Positions 1-8,739 of a stretch of 53,180 nt of DNA are shown piece by piece. Location of the stretch: contig CAKVEW010000022.1 of NCBI GenBank assembly GCA_934746015.1, positions 1-53,180 on the forward strand, written 5' to 3'. The notes below the pieces were generated by a model. That model was not told where the DNA came from. It ran no database searches and saw only the letters and a program-made list of their open reading frames with translations. Position 1 is the stretch's first letter. Each line of letters begins with the position of its first letter. Origin of the DNA: an uncultured Clostridium sp. GTDB lineage: Bacteria; Bacillota; Clostridia; Clostridiales; Clostridiaceae. The translations under genes were made by a program, and so were the position numbers.

Positions 1-105
<105 letters not shown>

Positions 106-115
106 TTATTTCCTC

Positions 116-170
116 CATTATCTTCTTATAGAGCTTCCTTTTAGGCACCATCTCTATAAATTGGATAATG
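116..170 (-). promoter_or_regulatory. Structured rpsB leader: two-tier hairpin
   Basis: In the rpsB 5' leader, CATTATC (164-170 on the minus strand) pairs with GATAATG (116-122), and inside it TTATAGAG (152-159) pairs with CTCTATAA (126-133). An 18-nt loop contains GGUGCC. The hairpin ends about 26 nt before the start codon. Ribosomal protein leaders often carry such folds for feedback control. That S2 binds here is inference. Confidence 0.5.
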
Positions 171-191
171 TGTGTATTTCTTACCTTTGTT

Positions 192-220
192 AGTATATCA
201 TAAGCTTTTAACAGTATCAA
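192..220 (-). promoter_or_regulatory. rpsB promoter (SigA type)
   Basis: On the minus strand TTGATA (215-220), a 17-nt spacer and TATACT (192-197) form a near-consensus vegetative promoter. Transcription should start near 185, giving a leader of about 95 nt that contains the two-tier hairpin. Confidence 0.7.
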
Positions 221-270
221 CATTTTTTTAATACAAATATTAATAAATTAGATAATTATTCTAAAATTAA

Positions 271-304
271 AAAACGTCAAATTATATTATTAATTTAACG
301 TTTT
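271..304 (-). terminator. codY terminator
   Basis: A 14-bp inverted repeat (271-284 and 291-304, one mismatch, 6-nt loop) begins just downstream of the codY stop. T-rich sequence follows it on the minus strand. The A and T tracts on both sides make it symmetrical, so it could work in both directions. Confidence 0.7.
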
Positions 305-313
305 TAGTTTATG

Positions 314-1090
314 TTAATTTATTTTTTTTAATTCATCTAATAATTTATCATTTAAAATCTTAATATGAGTTCCCTTCATTCCAAGAGATCTTGATTCAAT
401 AACTCCTGCACTTTCAAACTTTCTTAGTGCATTAACAATTACACTTCTAGTAATTCCAACTTTATCTGCAATTTTAGATGCAACTAAAAGTCCTTCATTT
501 CCTTCTAGTTCTCCAAAAATATGTTCAACTGCTTCAAGTTCTGAATAAGATAATGTTCCAATAGCTAGTTGAACAACAGCCTTCTTTCTAGCTTCTTCCT
601 CAATTTCAACTTGCTTAGATCTTAATATTTCTAAACCAACTATAGTTGCACTATACTCAGCAAGAACTAAATCCTCGTCTGTAAAATCTTCTCCAAATCT
701 TGCAAGTATTAATGTACCTAGTCTTTCTCTATTCCCTATTATTGGAACAATAGTAGTTATTTTATCTTCCATAATGCAATTTCCTTCGCCTTCAAAAACG
801 CACACACCTTGATTAGATAAATTAGCTACACTTTCATGAATATTTAGCAAATAATCATTAAAATCTTTTGGAAATCTTTTTTCATCTAGTACTTGTTTCT
901 TCATTATATCGCATTCAAAATTCTTAGAAAATGTATATCCTAATACTTTACCTTTTCTACTAGTAACATATACATTACATGATAAAACATCACTTAATAA
1001 TTCACATATATCTTCAAAAGCAACCGGATCTGTTCCTGACTTTTGTAATATCTTATTTAACATTCTAGTCTTATTTAATAATGCTGACAT
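314..1090 (-). CDS. codY: GTP- and branched-chain-amino-acid-sensing repressor CodY
   Basis: CodY is the global nutrient regulator of Firmicutes. Bound to GTP and branched-chain amino acids it represses genes for amino acid synthesis, transport and, in clostridia, often toxin or sporulation functions. The 258-aa length is normal. An N-terminal GAF ligand domain covers about residues 1-155. A C-terminal winged helix-turn-helix includes [19 protein letters not shown] (about 204-222). The start has a GGAGG site. The gene stands alone between topA and rpsB with its own promoter, and a CodY-box-like sequence in its leader suggests autoregulation. Confidence 0.97.
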   Translation of the reverse strand: MSALLNKTRMLNKILQKSGTDPVAFEDICELLSDVLSCNVYVTSRKGKVLGYTFSKNFECDIMKKQVLDEKRFPKDFNDYLLNIHESVANLSNQGVCVFEGEGNCIMEDKITTIVPIIGNRERLGTLILARFGEDFTDEDLVLAEYSATIVGLEILRSKQVEIEEEARKKAVVQLAIGTLSYSELEAVEHIFGELEGNEGLLVASKIADKVGITRSVIVNALRKFESAGVIESRSLGMKGTHIKILNDKLLDELKKIN

Positions 1091-1119
1091 TCACTCTTCC
1101 TCCTATGAATAAACCCTTG

Positions 1120-1206
1120 AATTTTTAGAAAATTTAAAATTATATAAATTTTCCAAAAATATATTTATTTCTTATTTATACTATCATAGGATTTTTTTAT
1201 TTTCAA
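1120..1206 (-). promoter_or_regulatory. codY promoter with CodY-box-like operator
   Basis: On the minus strand TTGAAA (1201-1206), a 17-nt spacer and TAGTAT (1178-1183) form the promoter. In the leader, 1120-1134 matches the CodY consensus AATTTTCWGAAAATT at 14 of 15 positions, and a weaker match with three mismatches lies at 1147-1161. Both lie after the expected start of transcription, where a bound repressor would act as a roadblock. Confidence 0.65.
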
Positions 1207-1288
1207 CAAAATTCTTTGTAATTTCGACATTTTCTCAAAAAAAATTATATTTTTAATACTTTATCAATCTGTAATCAATTTCTTTTTC

Positions 1289-3379
1289 TTATTCCTCATC
1301 TTTAGCCTTGTTTATATTAACAATTTTGTTACAATTAGAATTTGAACATTGAGCATAGTTTCCTTTAGTTTTACTATATTTTAAAACCATATATTCACCA
1401 CAATCTGGGCATTTATCTTTTAATGGTTCGTTCCAACTTACAAAATCACAGCTAGGATAATTAGAACATCCAAAGAATTTTTTACCCTTTTTGCTTTTTT
1501 TAGCAAGTATCTTTCCACCACACTTTGGACAAGGTGCATCAATTTCTTCTACTATTGGTTTAGCATTTTTACAATCTGGGTATCCAGGACAAGCTAAGAA
1601 CTTTCCATATCTACCTCTCTTAATTACCATCATCCTACCGCATTTATCACATGGAACATCACTTACTTCATCTTCTATTACAACTTTAGATATTTCTTTT
1701 TCTGCTTTTTCTAAAGCTATTTTTAAAGGAGCAAAGAATTCTTCTACAACTTTTTTCCACTCTTCTTTACCTTCTTCAATATAATCTAAATTTCTCTCCA
1801 TTTCTGCTGTAAAATCTACGTCAACAATTTGTTCAAAATATTCTCCCATTATATTATTAACTATAAATCCAAGTTCAGTTGGTACTAAGTTTTTCTTTTC
1901 TCTATTTACATAATCTCTACTTAATAAAACAGAAAGTGTTGGAACATAAGTACTAGGTCTTCCAATGCCTTTCTCTTCTAACAATTTTACAAATGATGCC
2001 TCCGTATATCTTGCTGGTGGTTGAGTAAAATGTTGTTTTCCTTCTATATTAACTTTATTTAATTCGTCATTTTCTTCTAATTTAGGTAATGAAACATCTT
2101 CATTATCCTCTTCTGTCATATATTCATAAAGCTTCATAAATCCATCAAATTTTACAGTAGATCCACTTGCTTTAAATTTATAATCACCATTCATTATTTC
2201 TATATTATTAGTATTTAGTTCACAAGAAGCCATTTGACTTGCCATAAATCTATTCCATATTAAAGAATATAATTTATATTGTTCTGTAGTTAAAGAACTT
2301 TTTGCAACCTCTGGAGTTATTTCAATTACAGATGGTCTAATTGCTTCATGGGCATCTTGGATATTTTTCTTACTTCTATAAACTCTTGGTTTACTTGGTG
2401 AATATTCCTTACCAAAATTAGAATTTATATAGTCAAGAGCTTTTCCTTGAGCTTCATCAGATATTCTAACAGAGTCTGTTCTCATATAAGTAATAAGACC
2501 TACTGTTCCATGTCCCTTTACCTCTACTCCTTCATATAACACCTGAGCAATAGACATAGTTCTTTTAGTCATAAAATTCAACTTCTTTGAAGCTTCTTGT
2601 TGAAGTGTACTAGTAGTGAATGGTGGCAATGGATTTTTTGTTTTAGTTCCTTTTTTTACTTTTGTAACGATAAATTTATCTTTTTTTAATTCTGCTATTA
2701 TTTTATTACTTTCTTCCTCTGAATTTATTTCTATTTTCTTACCCTTGTATTGTGTTAATTTAATAGGAAATTTTTTTCTATCCTTTGTTGCAATACATTC
2801 TACAGTCCAATATTCCTTAGGTTCAAAAGCCTTAATTTCTGTTTCTCTATCACATATTAGCTTTAATGCTGCAGATTGAACCCTTCCTGCACTTAATCCC
2901 CATTTAACATTTTTCCATAAAATAGGGCTAATTTCATAACCAACTAATCTATCTAAAACTCTTCTTGCTTGCTGAGCATCTACTAAATCATTATTAATTT
3001 GCCTAGCTTCTTTTATAGATGCTTTTACAGCACTTTTAGTTATTTCATTGAAAACAATCCTACATTTTTTATCTTCTGGTATTTTTAATATATTGGCTAA
3101 ATGCCAAGATATAGCCTCACCCTCACGGTCAGGGTCAGTTGCGAGAAAAACTTTATCAGCTTTTTTAGCAGCCTTCTTTAACTTAGCTATTAAATCGCCT
3201 TTTCCTCTTATAGTTATATATTTTGGATTAAAATTATCTTCTATATTAACGCCTAATGTACTTTTAGGCAAATCTCTAACATGCCCCATAGATGCTTCTA
3301 CTATATAATTTTTACCAAGATACTTACCTATAGTCTTAGCCTTTGCTGGTGACTCTACTATTACAAGATTTTGTCCCAT
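1289..3379 (-). CDS. topA: DNA topoisomerase I (type IA)
   Basis: This enzyme relaxes negatively supercoiled DNA by passing a strand through a transient 5'-phosphotyrosine break. The N-terminal Toprim domain has VIVESPAKAKT and the metal-binding DPDREGEA (residues 82-89). The catalytic tyrosine is Y298 in GLITYMRTDS. The C-terminus carries three Cys4 zinc ribbons (CDKCG...CPGYPDC, CPKCG...CSNYPSC, CPDCG...CSNSNC). The 696-aa length is usual for Firmicutes. The topA-dprA-yifB order matches the Bacillus and Clostridium pattern. A hairpin covers the GGAG nearest the start codon. Confidence 0.97.
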   Translation of the reverse strand: MGQNLVIVESPAKAKTIGKYLGKNYIVEASMGHVRDLPKSTLGVNIEDNFNPKYITIRGKGDLIAKLKKAAKKADKVFLATDPDREGEAISWHLANILKIPEDKKCRIVFNEITKSAVKASIKEARQINNDLVDAQQARRVLDRLVGYEISPILWKNVKWGLSAGRVQSAALKLICDRETEIKAFEPKEYWTVECIATKDRKKFPIKLTQYKGKKIEINSEEESNKIIAELKKDKFIVTKVKKGTKTKNPLPPFTTSTLQQEASKKLNFMTKRTMSIAQVLYEGVEVKGHGTVGLITYMRTDSVRISDEAQGKALDYINSNFGKEYSPSKPRVYRSKKNIQDAHEAIRPSVIEITPEVAKSSLTTEQYKLYSLIWNRFMASQMASCELNTNNIEIMNGDYKFKASGSTVKFDGFMKLYEYMTEEDNEDVSLPKLEENDELNKVNIEGKQHFTQPPARYTEASFVKLLEEKGIGRPSTYVPTLSVLLSRDYVNREKKNLVPTELGFIVNNIMGEYFEQIVDVDFTAEMERNLDYIEEGKEEWKKVVEEFFAPLKIALEKAEKEISKVVIEDEVSDVPCDKCGRMMVIKRGRYGKFLACPGYPDCKNAKPIVEEIDAPCPKCGGKILAKKSKKGKKFFGCSNYPSCDFVSWNEPLKDKCPDCGEYMVLKYSKTKGNYAQCSNSNCNKIVNINKAKDEE

Positions 3380-3387
3380 ATATCACT

Positions 3388-3408
3388 AACTCCATTTTAT
3401 CTGGAGTT
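3388..3408 (-). promoter_or_regulatory. Hairpin over the topA ribosome binding site
   Basis: On the minus strand AACTCCA (3402-3408) pairs perfectly with TGGAGTT (3388-3394) across a 7-nt loop. The GGAG of the 3' arm is the only ribosome binding site at a usual distance (10 nt) from the ATG at 3379. A second G-rich stretch (GGGGGGTG) lies just upstream of the hairpin. The fold should restrict initiation, or bring the upstream G-run closer to the start. Confidence 0.5.
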
Positions 3409-3423
3409 TACACCCCCCTTAAT

Positions 3424-4464
3424 TTATATTGATTTAGCATAATAATTGCCTGGAAGACAAATAATTTCATTTCTATTTTGCATTTCAAATAATAACTCAA
3501 ATAATACCCTTCTGTCAACATTTACAGATTCTATAATATCATCTAAGTGTATTGGCTCGTTATTAATCACATTTAAAATAGTGGATTTATAAGTATTTTT
3601 TTCTTTATTTTTATATTTTTCTTTAATTATACTTAAAAAATCATATAAATCTTCTATTTCAGTAAAAGGTTTTGCTCCATCTCTAATTAATTTATTACAT
3701 CCTTCACTATTTCCATTAAAAACTGGTCCAGGTATAGCCATTATATCCATACCTAATCCTAATGCATAATTTACTGTAATTAAACTACCACTTTTAACAG
3801 TTGCTTCTATTATAATTAATTTACTACTTATACCACTAATTATTCTATTTCTTCTTGGAAAATTATAAGAAATAGGAGGAGTACCTGGTAAAAATTCTGA
3901 AATTATTAACCCATCATTTTTCAGGATATCTTCATATAGCATTTTATTATTCTTAGGATAAATTACATCTATACCACAGCCTAAAACCCCTATAGTTCTT
4001 CCAATATAATTTATAGCACTTTTTTGAGCAATTGAATCTATTCCTGCCGCTAAACCACTTACAACTGTAAAATTATTTTCACTAATTTCTTTTGCTATTA
4101 TTTTAGCAACTTGAGCTCCATAACTACTATATTTTCTAGCACCTATAACAGCTATTAAATTACCCTTTAACAATTCCAAATTACCTTTATAAAAAATCAC
4201 ATAAGGTGGTTCACTTAAGTGTTTTAATTTTTCAGGATATTCTTTAGATTTTATAGTTATATAACCTATATTATTTTTATTCATATATTCTTTAAAAGTT
4301 TTTATTTTTTCTTCTGTTATTTTTTCTATATTCGCTTCTCTTAATTCTTTTATTATACTACTATTTTTTCTAATATTCTTTTCATCACAATATTTTCTTA
4401 TCAATTTAATTCTCTTATCATTAGAAAGTTGTATTAATATAAACCAAATTTCATTAGTATCCAT
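3424..4464 (-). CDS. dprA: DNA-processing protein DprA/Smf
   Basis: DprA binds incoming single-stranded DNA during transformation and loads RecA on it. It is conserved even in clostridia not known to be competent. The 346-aa protein has the DprA Rossmann-type core: IAVIGARKYSSYG (about 105-117), SGLAAGIDSIAQ and FLPGTPPISYNFPRRNRIISG. A C-terminal winged-helix-like region is rich in acidic and hydrophobic residues. It lies between yifB and topA, 12 bp after the yifB stop, and is probably in one transcript with them. Start ATG with a GGAG site. Confidence 0.95.
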   Translation of the reverse strand: MDTNEIWFILIQLSNDKRIKLIRKYCDEKNIRKNSSIIKELREANIEKITEEKIKTFKEYMNKNNIGYITIKSKEYPEKLKHLSEPPYVIFYKGNLELLKGNLIAVIGARKYSSYGAQVAKIIAKEISENNFTVVSGLAAGIDSIAQKSAINYIGRTIGVLGCGIDVIYPKNNKMLYEDILKNDGLIISEFLPGTPPISYNFPRRNRIISGISSKLIIIEATVKSGSLITVNYALGLGMDIMAIPGPVFNGNSEGCNKLIRDGAKPFTEIEDLYDFLSIIKEKYKNKEKNTYKSTILNVINNEPIHLDDIIESVNVDRRVLFELLFEMQNRNEIICLPGNYYAKSI

Positions 4465-4476
4465 TATAATCTCCTT

Positions 4477-6000
4477 CTATACTATTTCCCCTTCTATATT
4501 CTTTCTATATCCTAATGCTTCAATAATATGATAGTCACATATATTTTCACATCCATCTAAATCTGCGATAGTTCTTGATACTCTTAACAATTTATCATAA
4601 CCTCTCATAGTCAAATCAAAATTCTTATAAAAACTCTCAATTAATAGTTTTGAAGATTTTGATATGTTGAATAAATTATCGATATCTTTTCCCTTAACTT
4701 CAGAATTATAACTATATATTGTATTTTTAAATCTAAATTTTTGTATTTCTCTTGCTCTAATAACATTTTCTTTCATTTTTTCTGAACTTATATTATTATT
4801 TCTATTGTTTATTTCATCATATTTTATTTTAGGAACAAAATTTAGTAAATCTATTCTATCTAATAATGCCCTAGATAATCTAGACATATATCTCTTTCGT
4901 TCACTCTCACTACAAATACACTTATTTTCATGAGTTCCACCTAAATACATTCCACATTGGCATGTATTACATGCAGCTATAAGCAAAAAATTGGATGGCA
5001 ATTTATGGCTACCATTAATCCTAGTTATATTTATAACCTTTTCTTCTAATGGTTCTCTTAAGACCTCCAATACTTCTCTTTTAAATTCTAATATCTCATC
5101 TAAAAATAAAACTCCATTATGAGCTAAAGTTATTTCACCAGCCTTTATTTCCTTACCACCTCCAACTAAAGCAGTCCTTGTTATAGTATGGTGTGGATTT
5201 CTAAAAGGTCTAATTATATTGTTATCTCCTGAAAATAATCCTGAAGCACTATATATTTTAGCTATTTCTATTACTTCTTTATTTGATAATGGTGGCATTA
5301 TGGATGGCAATGCTCTAGCAAGCATAGTTTTTCCTGCACCAGGTGTACCATATAAAAGTACATTATGTCTTCCCGCAGCAGATATTTGCATAACTCTTTT
5401 TGATGTATTTTGCCCAATAATATCTGAATAATTAAAGTCATCTTTTTTAATAATTTCCTCTTTGCTATCAAACATATAAGGTAATAAGTCTTTATTTTCA
5501 ATAAAGGAAATTACCTCATTTAAATTATTAAAGGGATAAAAATTACCAATATTAAAATACCTTAATTCTTTAAGATTATTTAATGGAAATATAAAATTTT
5601 TCTTTTTTCTACTATCTCCTTCAAATATAATAGGTAAAATTCCTTTTATCTCTTTTAGAGCCCCTCCTAGAGATAGTTCTCCAAAAATAATAAATTCTTT
5701 TAAATCTTTAGTTTTTATTTGATTTGATTTCATAAGTATTCCTATTGCTATGGGTAAATCTAATAAAGAACCTATCTTTCTAATATCAGCAGGTGCTAAA
5801 TTAATAGTTATTCTTCCAAGGGGAAATTCATATCCACTATTAACTATTGCAGATCTTACTCTTTCTTTAGATTCTTTTATTGATGTATCAGGTAAACCAA
5901 CAATATTAAAACTTGGCATTCCCTTATTAATATCTACTTCGACAGTAACTAACATCCCGTCTAAGCCATTATGTGTAGCACTTATTATTTCAATTGACAA
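4477..6000 (-). CDS. YifB/ComM-family Mg-chelatase-like AAA+ ATPase
   Basis: The family resembles the Mg-chelatase ChlI subunit. In Vibrio and Haemophilus the relative ComM is a branch-migration helicase for integrating transforming DNA. An N-terminal Lon-like S5 fold reads VEVDINKGMPSFNIVGLPD. Walker A is GTPGAGKTMLARALP. The cysteine cluster CNTCQCG...CIC and the LSRALLDRID segment follow. I place the start at TTG 6000 (507 aa): AAAGAGGTG lies 5 nt before it, and family members begin MSIxI. An upstream in-frame extension to 6051 has no ribosome binding site. It is adjacent to dprA, as in many Firmicutes. Confidence 0.9.
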   Translation of the reverse strand: MSIEIISATHNGLDGMLVTVEVDINKGMPSFNIVGLPDTSIKESKERVRSAIVNSGYEFPLGRITINLAPADIRKIGSLLDLPIAIGILMKSNQIKTKDLKEFIIFGELSLGGALKEIKGILPIIFEGDSRKKKNFIFPLNNLKELRYFNIGNFYPFNNLNEVISFIENKDLLPYMFDSKEEIIKKDDFNYSDIIGQNTSKRVMQISAAGRHNVLLYGTPGAGKTMLARALPSIMPPLSNKEVIEIAKIYSASGLFSGDNNIIRPFRNPHHTITRTALVGGGKEIKAGEITLAHNGVLFLDEILEFKREVLEVLREPLEEKVINITRINGSHKLPSNFLLIAACNTCQCGMYLGGTHENKCICSESERKRYMSRLSRALLDRIDLLNFVPKIKYDEINNRNNNISSEKMKENVIRAREIQKFRFKNTIYSYNSEVKGKDIDNLFNISKSSKLLIESFYKNFDLTMRGYDKLLRVSRTIADLDGCENICDYHIIEALGYRKNIEGEIV

Positions 6001-6104
6001 ACAACTCACCTCTTTAAGGATTATTGACAACAAAAAATAATTATTAAACATATCTTAAAGAATTATTTATAATATTTTAGTCAATATTTTAAAGAGGTGA
6101 TTTT

Positions 6105-6476
6105 ATGAAAAAATATAACAAAGATATAGGTTCCTATGGAGAAGATTTAGCTATAGATTATTTAATAAAAAGAAATTATACTTTATTATCTAGAAATTTT
6201 AGAAACAAATCTGGTGAAATAGATCTGATTTGCAAAGATTCAGAAATAATAATATTCATAGAAGTAAAAAGTAGGTACAGTTATCACTTTGGATTACCCC
6301 GTGAGTCTGTTACCTACTTTAAGCAAAAACAAATTATTTATATTTCTAAATATTTTTTATATAAGTATAAATTATTAGAATACAATTGTAGATTTGATGT
6401 TATTGAAATATATTTTAATAAAAATAATAATTCATATTTTATAGAACATATAAAAGATGCATTTAGACCCTACTAA
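6105..6476 (+). CDS. YraN/UPF0102 family nuclease-fold protein
   Basis: This is a small protein (123 aa) with the PD-(D/E)XK nuclease-like fold of UPF0102. The visible motif is SGEIDLI...IIIFIEVKSR, holding the acidic and lysine residues of that active site. Its function is not settled in the family. It is one of few plus-strand genes here, divergent from the yifB-like gene and tail to tail with rnhB, with only 3 bp between stop codons. In Bacillus-type genomes yraN homologues also sit beside rnhB, which supports the name. Start ATG with AAAGAGGTG upstream. Confidence 0.9.
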   Translation: MKKYNKDIGSYGEDLAIDYLIKRNYTLLSRNFRNKSGEIDLICKDSEIIIFIEVKSRYSYHFGLPRESVTYFKQKQIIYISKYFLYKYKLLEYNCRFDVIEIYFNKNNNSYFIEHIKDAFRPY

Positions 6477-6479
6477 AAA

Positions 6480-7295
6480 TTATAATATATTTTTTAAAAA
6501 GGACATTCTATGTATATCACAAGTTCCAAACTCCTTAATTCCTTCAATATGTTTAGTAGTACCATAACCAGCATTTTCTTCAAAGCCGTAGTATGGATAT
6601 TTCTTAGAATAATCTTTCATTAAATTATCTCTATAAACCTTAGCTAATATAGATGCTGCAGCTATAGATGCTGATTTCGCATCTCCTTTAATTACAGATT
6701 TATTTTCTATATTAATTCCTTTAACCAAATATCCATCTGATAAAACTAAATCTGGTTTTATATTCATTGAAGTACAGGCTTCTAAGAATATACTATTATT
6801 ACAATAAGCTATACCTTTTTCATCAATTTCAACATTAGATTTTTCTGAAATATAGTAAGCCAATGCTTTATTTTTAATTTCATTGGCTAATTCTTCTCTT
6901 TTCTTTTCAGATAGTTTTTTTGAATCATTAAGCCATAGTATAAGTTCATCATCTATTACATTCAAATCTAATATAACAGCACAGGCAACAATAGGGCCTG
7001 CTAGAGGTCCTCTTCCCACCTCGTCTACACCTGCTATATAAGTATAATTTCCAAATCCCTTATCAAAATTATACATTTTCCTAACTCTTTCACACTCTGA
7101 CTTTAATTTTTCTCTTTCTTTTTTTATTTTATCACTTAGAGCTTTCACATTTTTTCTTTTATCTAAGGCTAATTTATCTATTAAATAAACAAGCTCTGCG
7201 TTATTCTTTTCTTCTGCTATGTTTATTTCATCAACAAATTTTTTTACCTCTTTATAACTTAAAGCTTCTATATCTTTATTCAACAAATCTAACAT
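6480..7295 (-). CDS. rnhB: Ribonuclease HII
   Basis: RNase HII cuts RNA embedded in or hybridised to DNA, including single ribonucleotides left by polymerases. The catalytic acidic pair is in IAGVDEVGRGPLAGP (D91, E92). Further family motifs are NDSKKLSEKKRE, KGDAKSASIAAASILAKVYRD and the C-terminal YGTTKH. About 75 residues of charged, helical sequence precede the catalytic domain, an extension common in Firmicutes RNase HII. It starts 1 bp after the rbgA stop and is surely co-transcribed with it. Confidence 0.97.
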   Translation of the reverse strand: MLDLLNKDIEALSYKEVKKFVDEINIAEEKNNAELVYLIDKLALDKRKNVKALSDKIKKEREKLKSECERVRKMYNFDKGFGNYTYIAGVDEVGRGPLAGPIVACAVILDLNVIDDELILWLNDSKKLSEKKREELANEIKNKALAYYISEKSNVEIDEKGIAYCNNSIFLEACTSMNIKPDLVLSDGYLVKGINIENKSVIKGDAKSASIAAASILAKVYRDNLMKDYSKKYPYYGFEENAGYGTTKHIEGIKEFGTCDIHRMSFLKNIL

Positions 7296-7296
7296 A

Positions 7297-8160
7297 CTAA
7301 TCCTCTTTTTCTTTAGTAGGATATTCTAAAGAAATATTACCTACTTTTCCCCCTCTAAATTCATCTAATAGTATAACAGCAATACGGTTATAATCTATTT
7401 CTCCACCTTTTATTAAACAACCTCTTTTTCTAGCAATACTATTTAATGTTTCTAACGGATCCTCATTTACATCTTCTATTTTATATCTTTCAATAAGATT
7501 AGTTTTGTAATGCTCTTGTAATCTCTTTACTAAGTTATATGAAAGCTCTTCTATATCCATAATTTCATCTTTTATAGCTCCAGTAAAGGCTAAGTTTAAT
7601 GCAGTTTCATCATCTTCAAATTTAGGCCATAAAACTCCAGGTGTATCTAACATTTCAATATCCATCTTAGTTTTTATCCATTGCTTACTCTTAGTTACTC
7701 CCGGTCTATCACCTGTTTTTGCAATATTGTTCTTTGCCATCTTATTAATAAATGTAGATTTTCCAACGTTTGGAATACCAACTACCATAACTCTCATTTG
7801 AATCTTTACTAATCCTTTAGATTTTAATCTATCATGCTTTTCCTTTAATAAAGCTTCCAAAGTTGGTTTAATTTGATTTAACCCTTTACCACTTAAACAA
7901 TTTACTTCTAAAACCCTTACAGTTTCTGATGATAGATGATCTATCCACATTTTTGTAACTCTATTTTCTGATAAATCACTTTTATTTAAAAGTATAATTC
8001 TAGGTTTTCCTTCACAAAGCTTATCTATATCAGGATTTGCAGAACTTCTTGGTATTCTAGCATCTCTTATTTCAATTACTGCATCTACTAATTTCAAATT
8101 TTCTTTAATTTCTCTTTGAGTTTTTTTCATATGCCCTGGAAACCAGTTTATTGTACCCAT
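7297..8160 (-). CDS. rbgA: Ribosome biogenesis GTPase RbgA (YlqF)
   Basis: RbgA is needed for a late step of 50S assembly in Bacillus. The 287-aa protein shows the circularly permuted GTPase order. The G4 motif NKSD (about residue 60) comes first, then G1 GIPNVGKSTFIN (about 127-138) and G3 DTPG (about 173-176). The N-terminus NWFPGHMKK is typical. It sits between rplS and rnhB as in Bacillus. A terminator follows rplS, so rbgA probably has its own promoter: TATAAT is visible about 45 bp upstream, with a poor -35. Confidence 0.96.
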   Translation of the reverse strand: MGTINWFPGHMKKTQREIKENLKLVDAVIEIRDARIPRSSANPDIDKLCEGKPRIILLNKSDLSENRVTKMWIDHLSSETVRVLEVNCLSGKGLNQIKPTLEALLKEKHDRLKSKGLVKIQMRVMVVGIPNVGKSTFINKMAKNNIAKTGDRPGVTKSKQWIKTKMDIEMLDTPGVLWPKFEDDETALNLAFTGAIKDEIMDIEELSYNLVKRLQEHYKTNLIERYKIEDVNEDPLETLNSIARKRGCLIKGGEIDYNRIAVILLDEFRGGKVGNISLEYPTKEKED

Positions 8161-8237
8161 TATTTATCTCCTCCGTAAAACTTATTTATTATTATTATAT
8201 CAAAATTTAAGTTTATAAATCTTAATTAAAAAAGAAA

Positions 8238-8259
8238 AAGGGACTTAAACAAGTCCCTT
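8238..8259 (-). terminator. rplS terminator
   Basis: A perfect 9-bp stem (AAGGGACTT/AAGTCCCTT, 4-nt loop) lies 16 bp after the rplS stop. The T-rich sequence CTTTTTCTTTTTTAA follows on the minus strand. It separates the rplS transcript from rbgA. Confidence 0.9.
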
Positions 8260-8275
8260 ACTTAGTAATTAGAAA

Positions 8276-8626
8276 TTATCTAACGTTTAATTCTTTAACT
8301 TTAGCAGCCTTACCTACTCTATCTCTTAAGTAGAATAACTTAGCTCTTCTAACTTTACCTTTTCTTACAACTTCCATTCTATCAATGATTGGGGAGTTCA
8401 TAGGGAAAGTTCTTTCTACTCCAGTTCCATAAGCAACTCTTCTTACAGTGAAAGTTTCTCTTAATCCACCATTTTGCTTCTTGATAACTGTACCTTCAAA
8501 CATTTGAATTCTTTCTCTTGTTCCTTCTTTGATCTTAACGTAAACTTTAACAGTATCTCCTACGTTGAAGTTTGGAAGATCATTTCTTAATTGTTCAGCT
8601 TCTATAGCTCTTATTATTTCGTTCAT
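8276..8626 (-). CDS. rplS: 50S ribosomal protein L19
   Basis: L19 sits at the interface of the two ribosomal subunits. The 116-aa sequence has the family signatures [30 protein letters not shown] and TFPMNSP, and ends [19 protein letters not shown]. The ribosome binding site is AAGGAGGG, 9 nt from the ATG. It is the last gene of the rimM-trmD-rplS group and is followed by a strong terminator. A separate promoter and a folded leader lie between trmD and rplS. Confidence 0.98.
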   Translation of the reverse strand: MNEIIRAIEAEQLRNDLPNFNVGDTVKVYVKIKEGTRERIQMFEGTVIKKQNGGLRETFTVRRVAYGTGVERTFPMNSPIIDRMEVVRKGKVRRAKLFYLRDRVGKAAKVKELNVR

Positions 8627-8639
8627 TGTGTAAGTCCCT

Positions 8640-8735
8640 CCTTAATAATTATTAGACGTTCTTAACAAAGGCTTGACAGAGGACCGCCCGTACTAACACA
8701 AAGGTAATTTTAACATAATTATTCTTATAGCACAA
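8640..8735 (-). promoter_or_regulatory. rplS leader with candidate promoter
   Basis: On the minus strand TTGTGC (8730-8735), 17 nt and TAAAAT (8707-8712) could form a promoter starting rplS separately. The leader that follows holds an unusually GC-rich block for this genome (around 8672-8690, GGGCGGTCC). If transcription comes from trmD instead, AATAATTAT and ATAATTATT can close a long outer stem ending just before the ribosome binding site. L19 leaders are a known class in Firmicutes. I cannot confirm a match by eye. Confidence 0.4.
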
Positions 8736-8739
8736 TATT

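Noticed and set aside
6001..6051. N-terminal extension of the YifB-like ATPase from ATG 6051
   Set aside because: There is no ribosome binding site before it. The TTG at 6000 has AAAGAGGTG and matches the family N-terminus.
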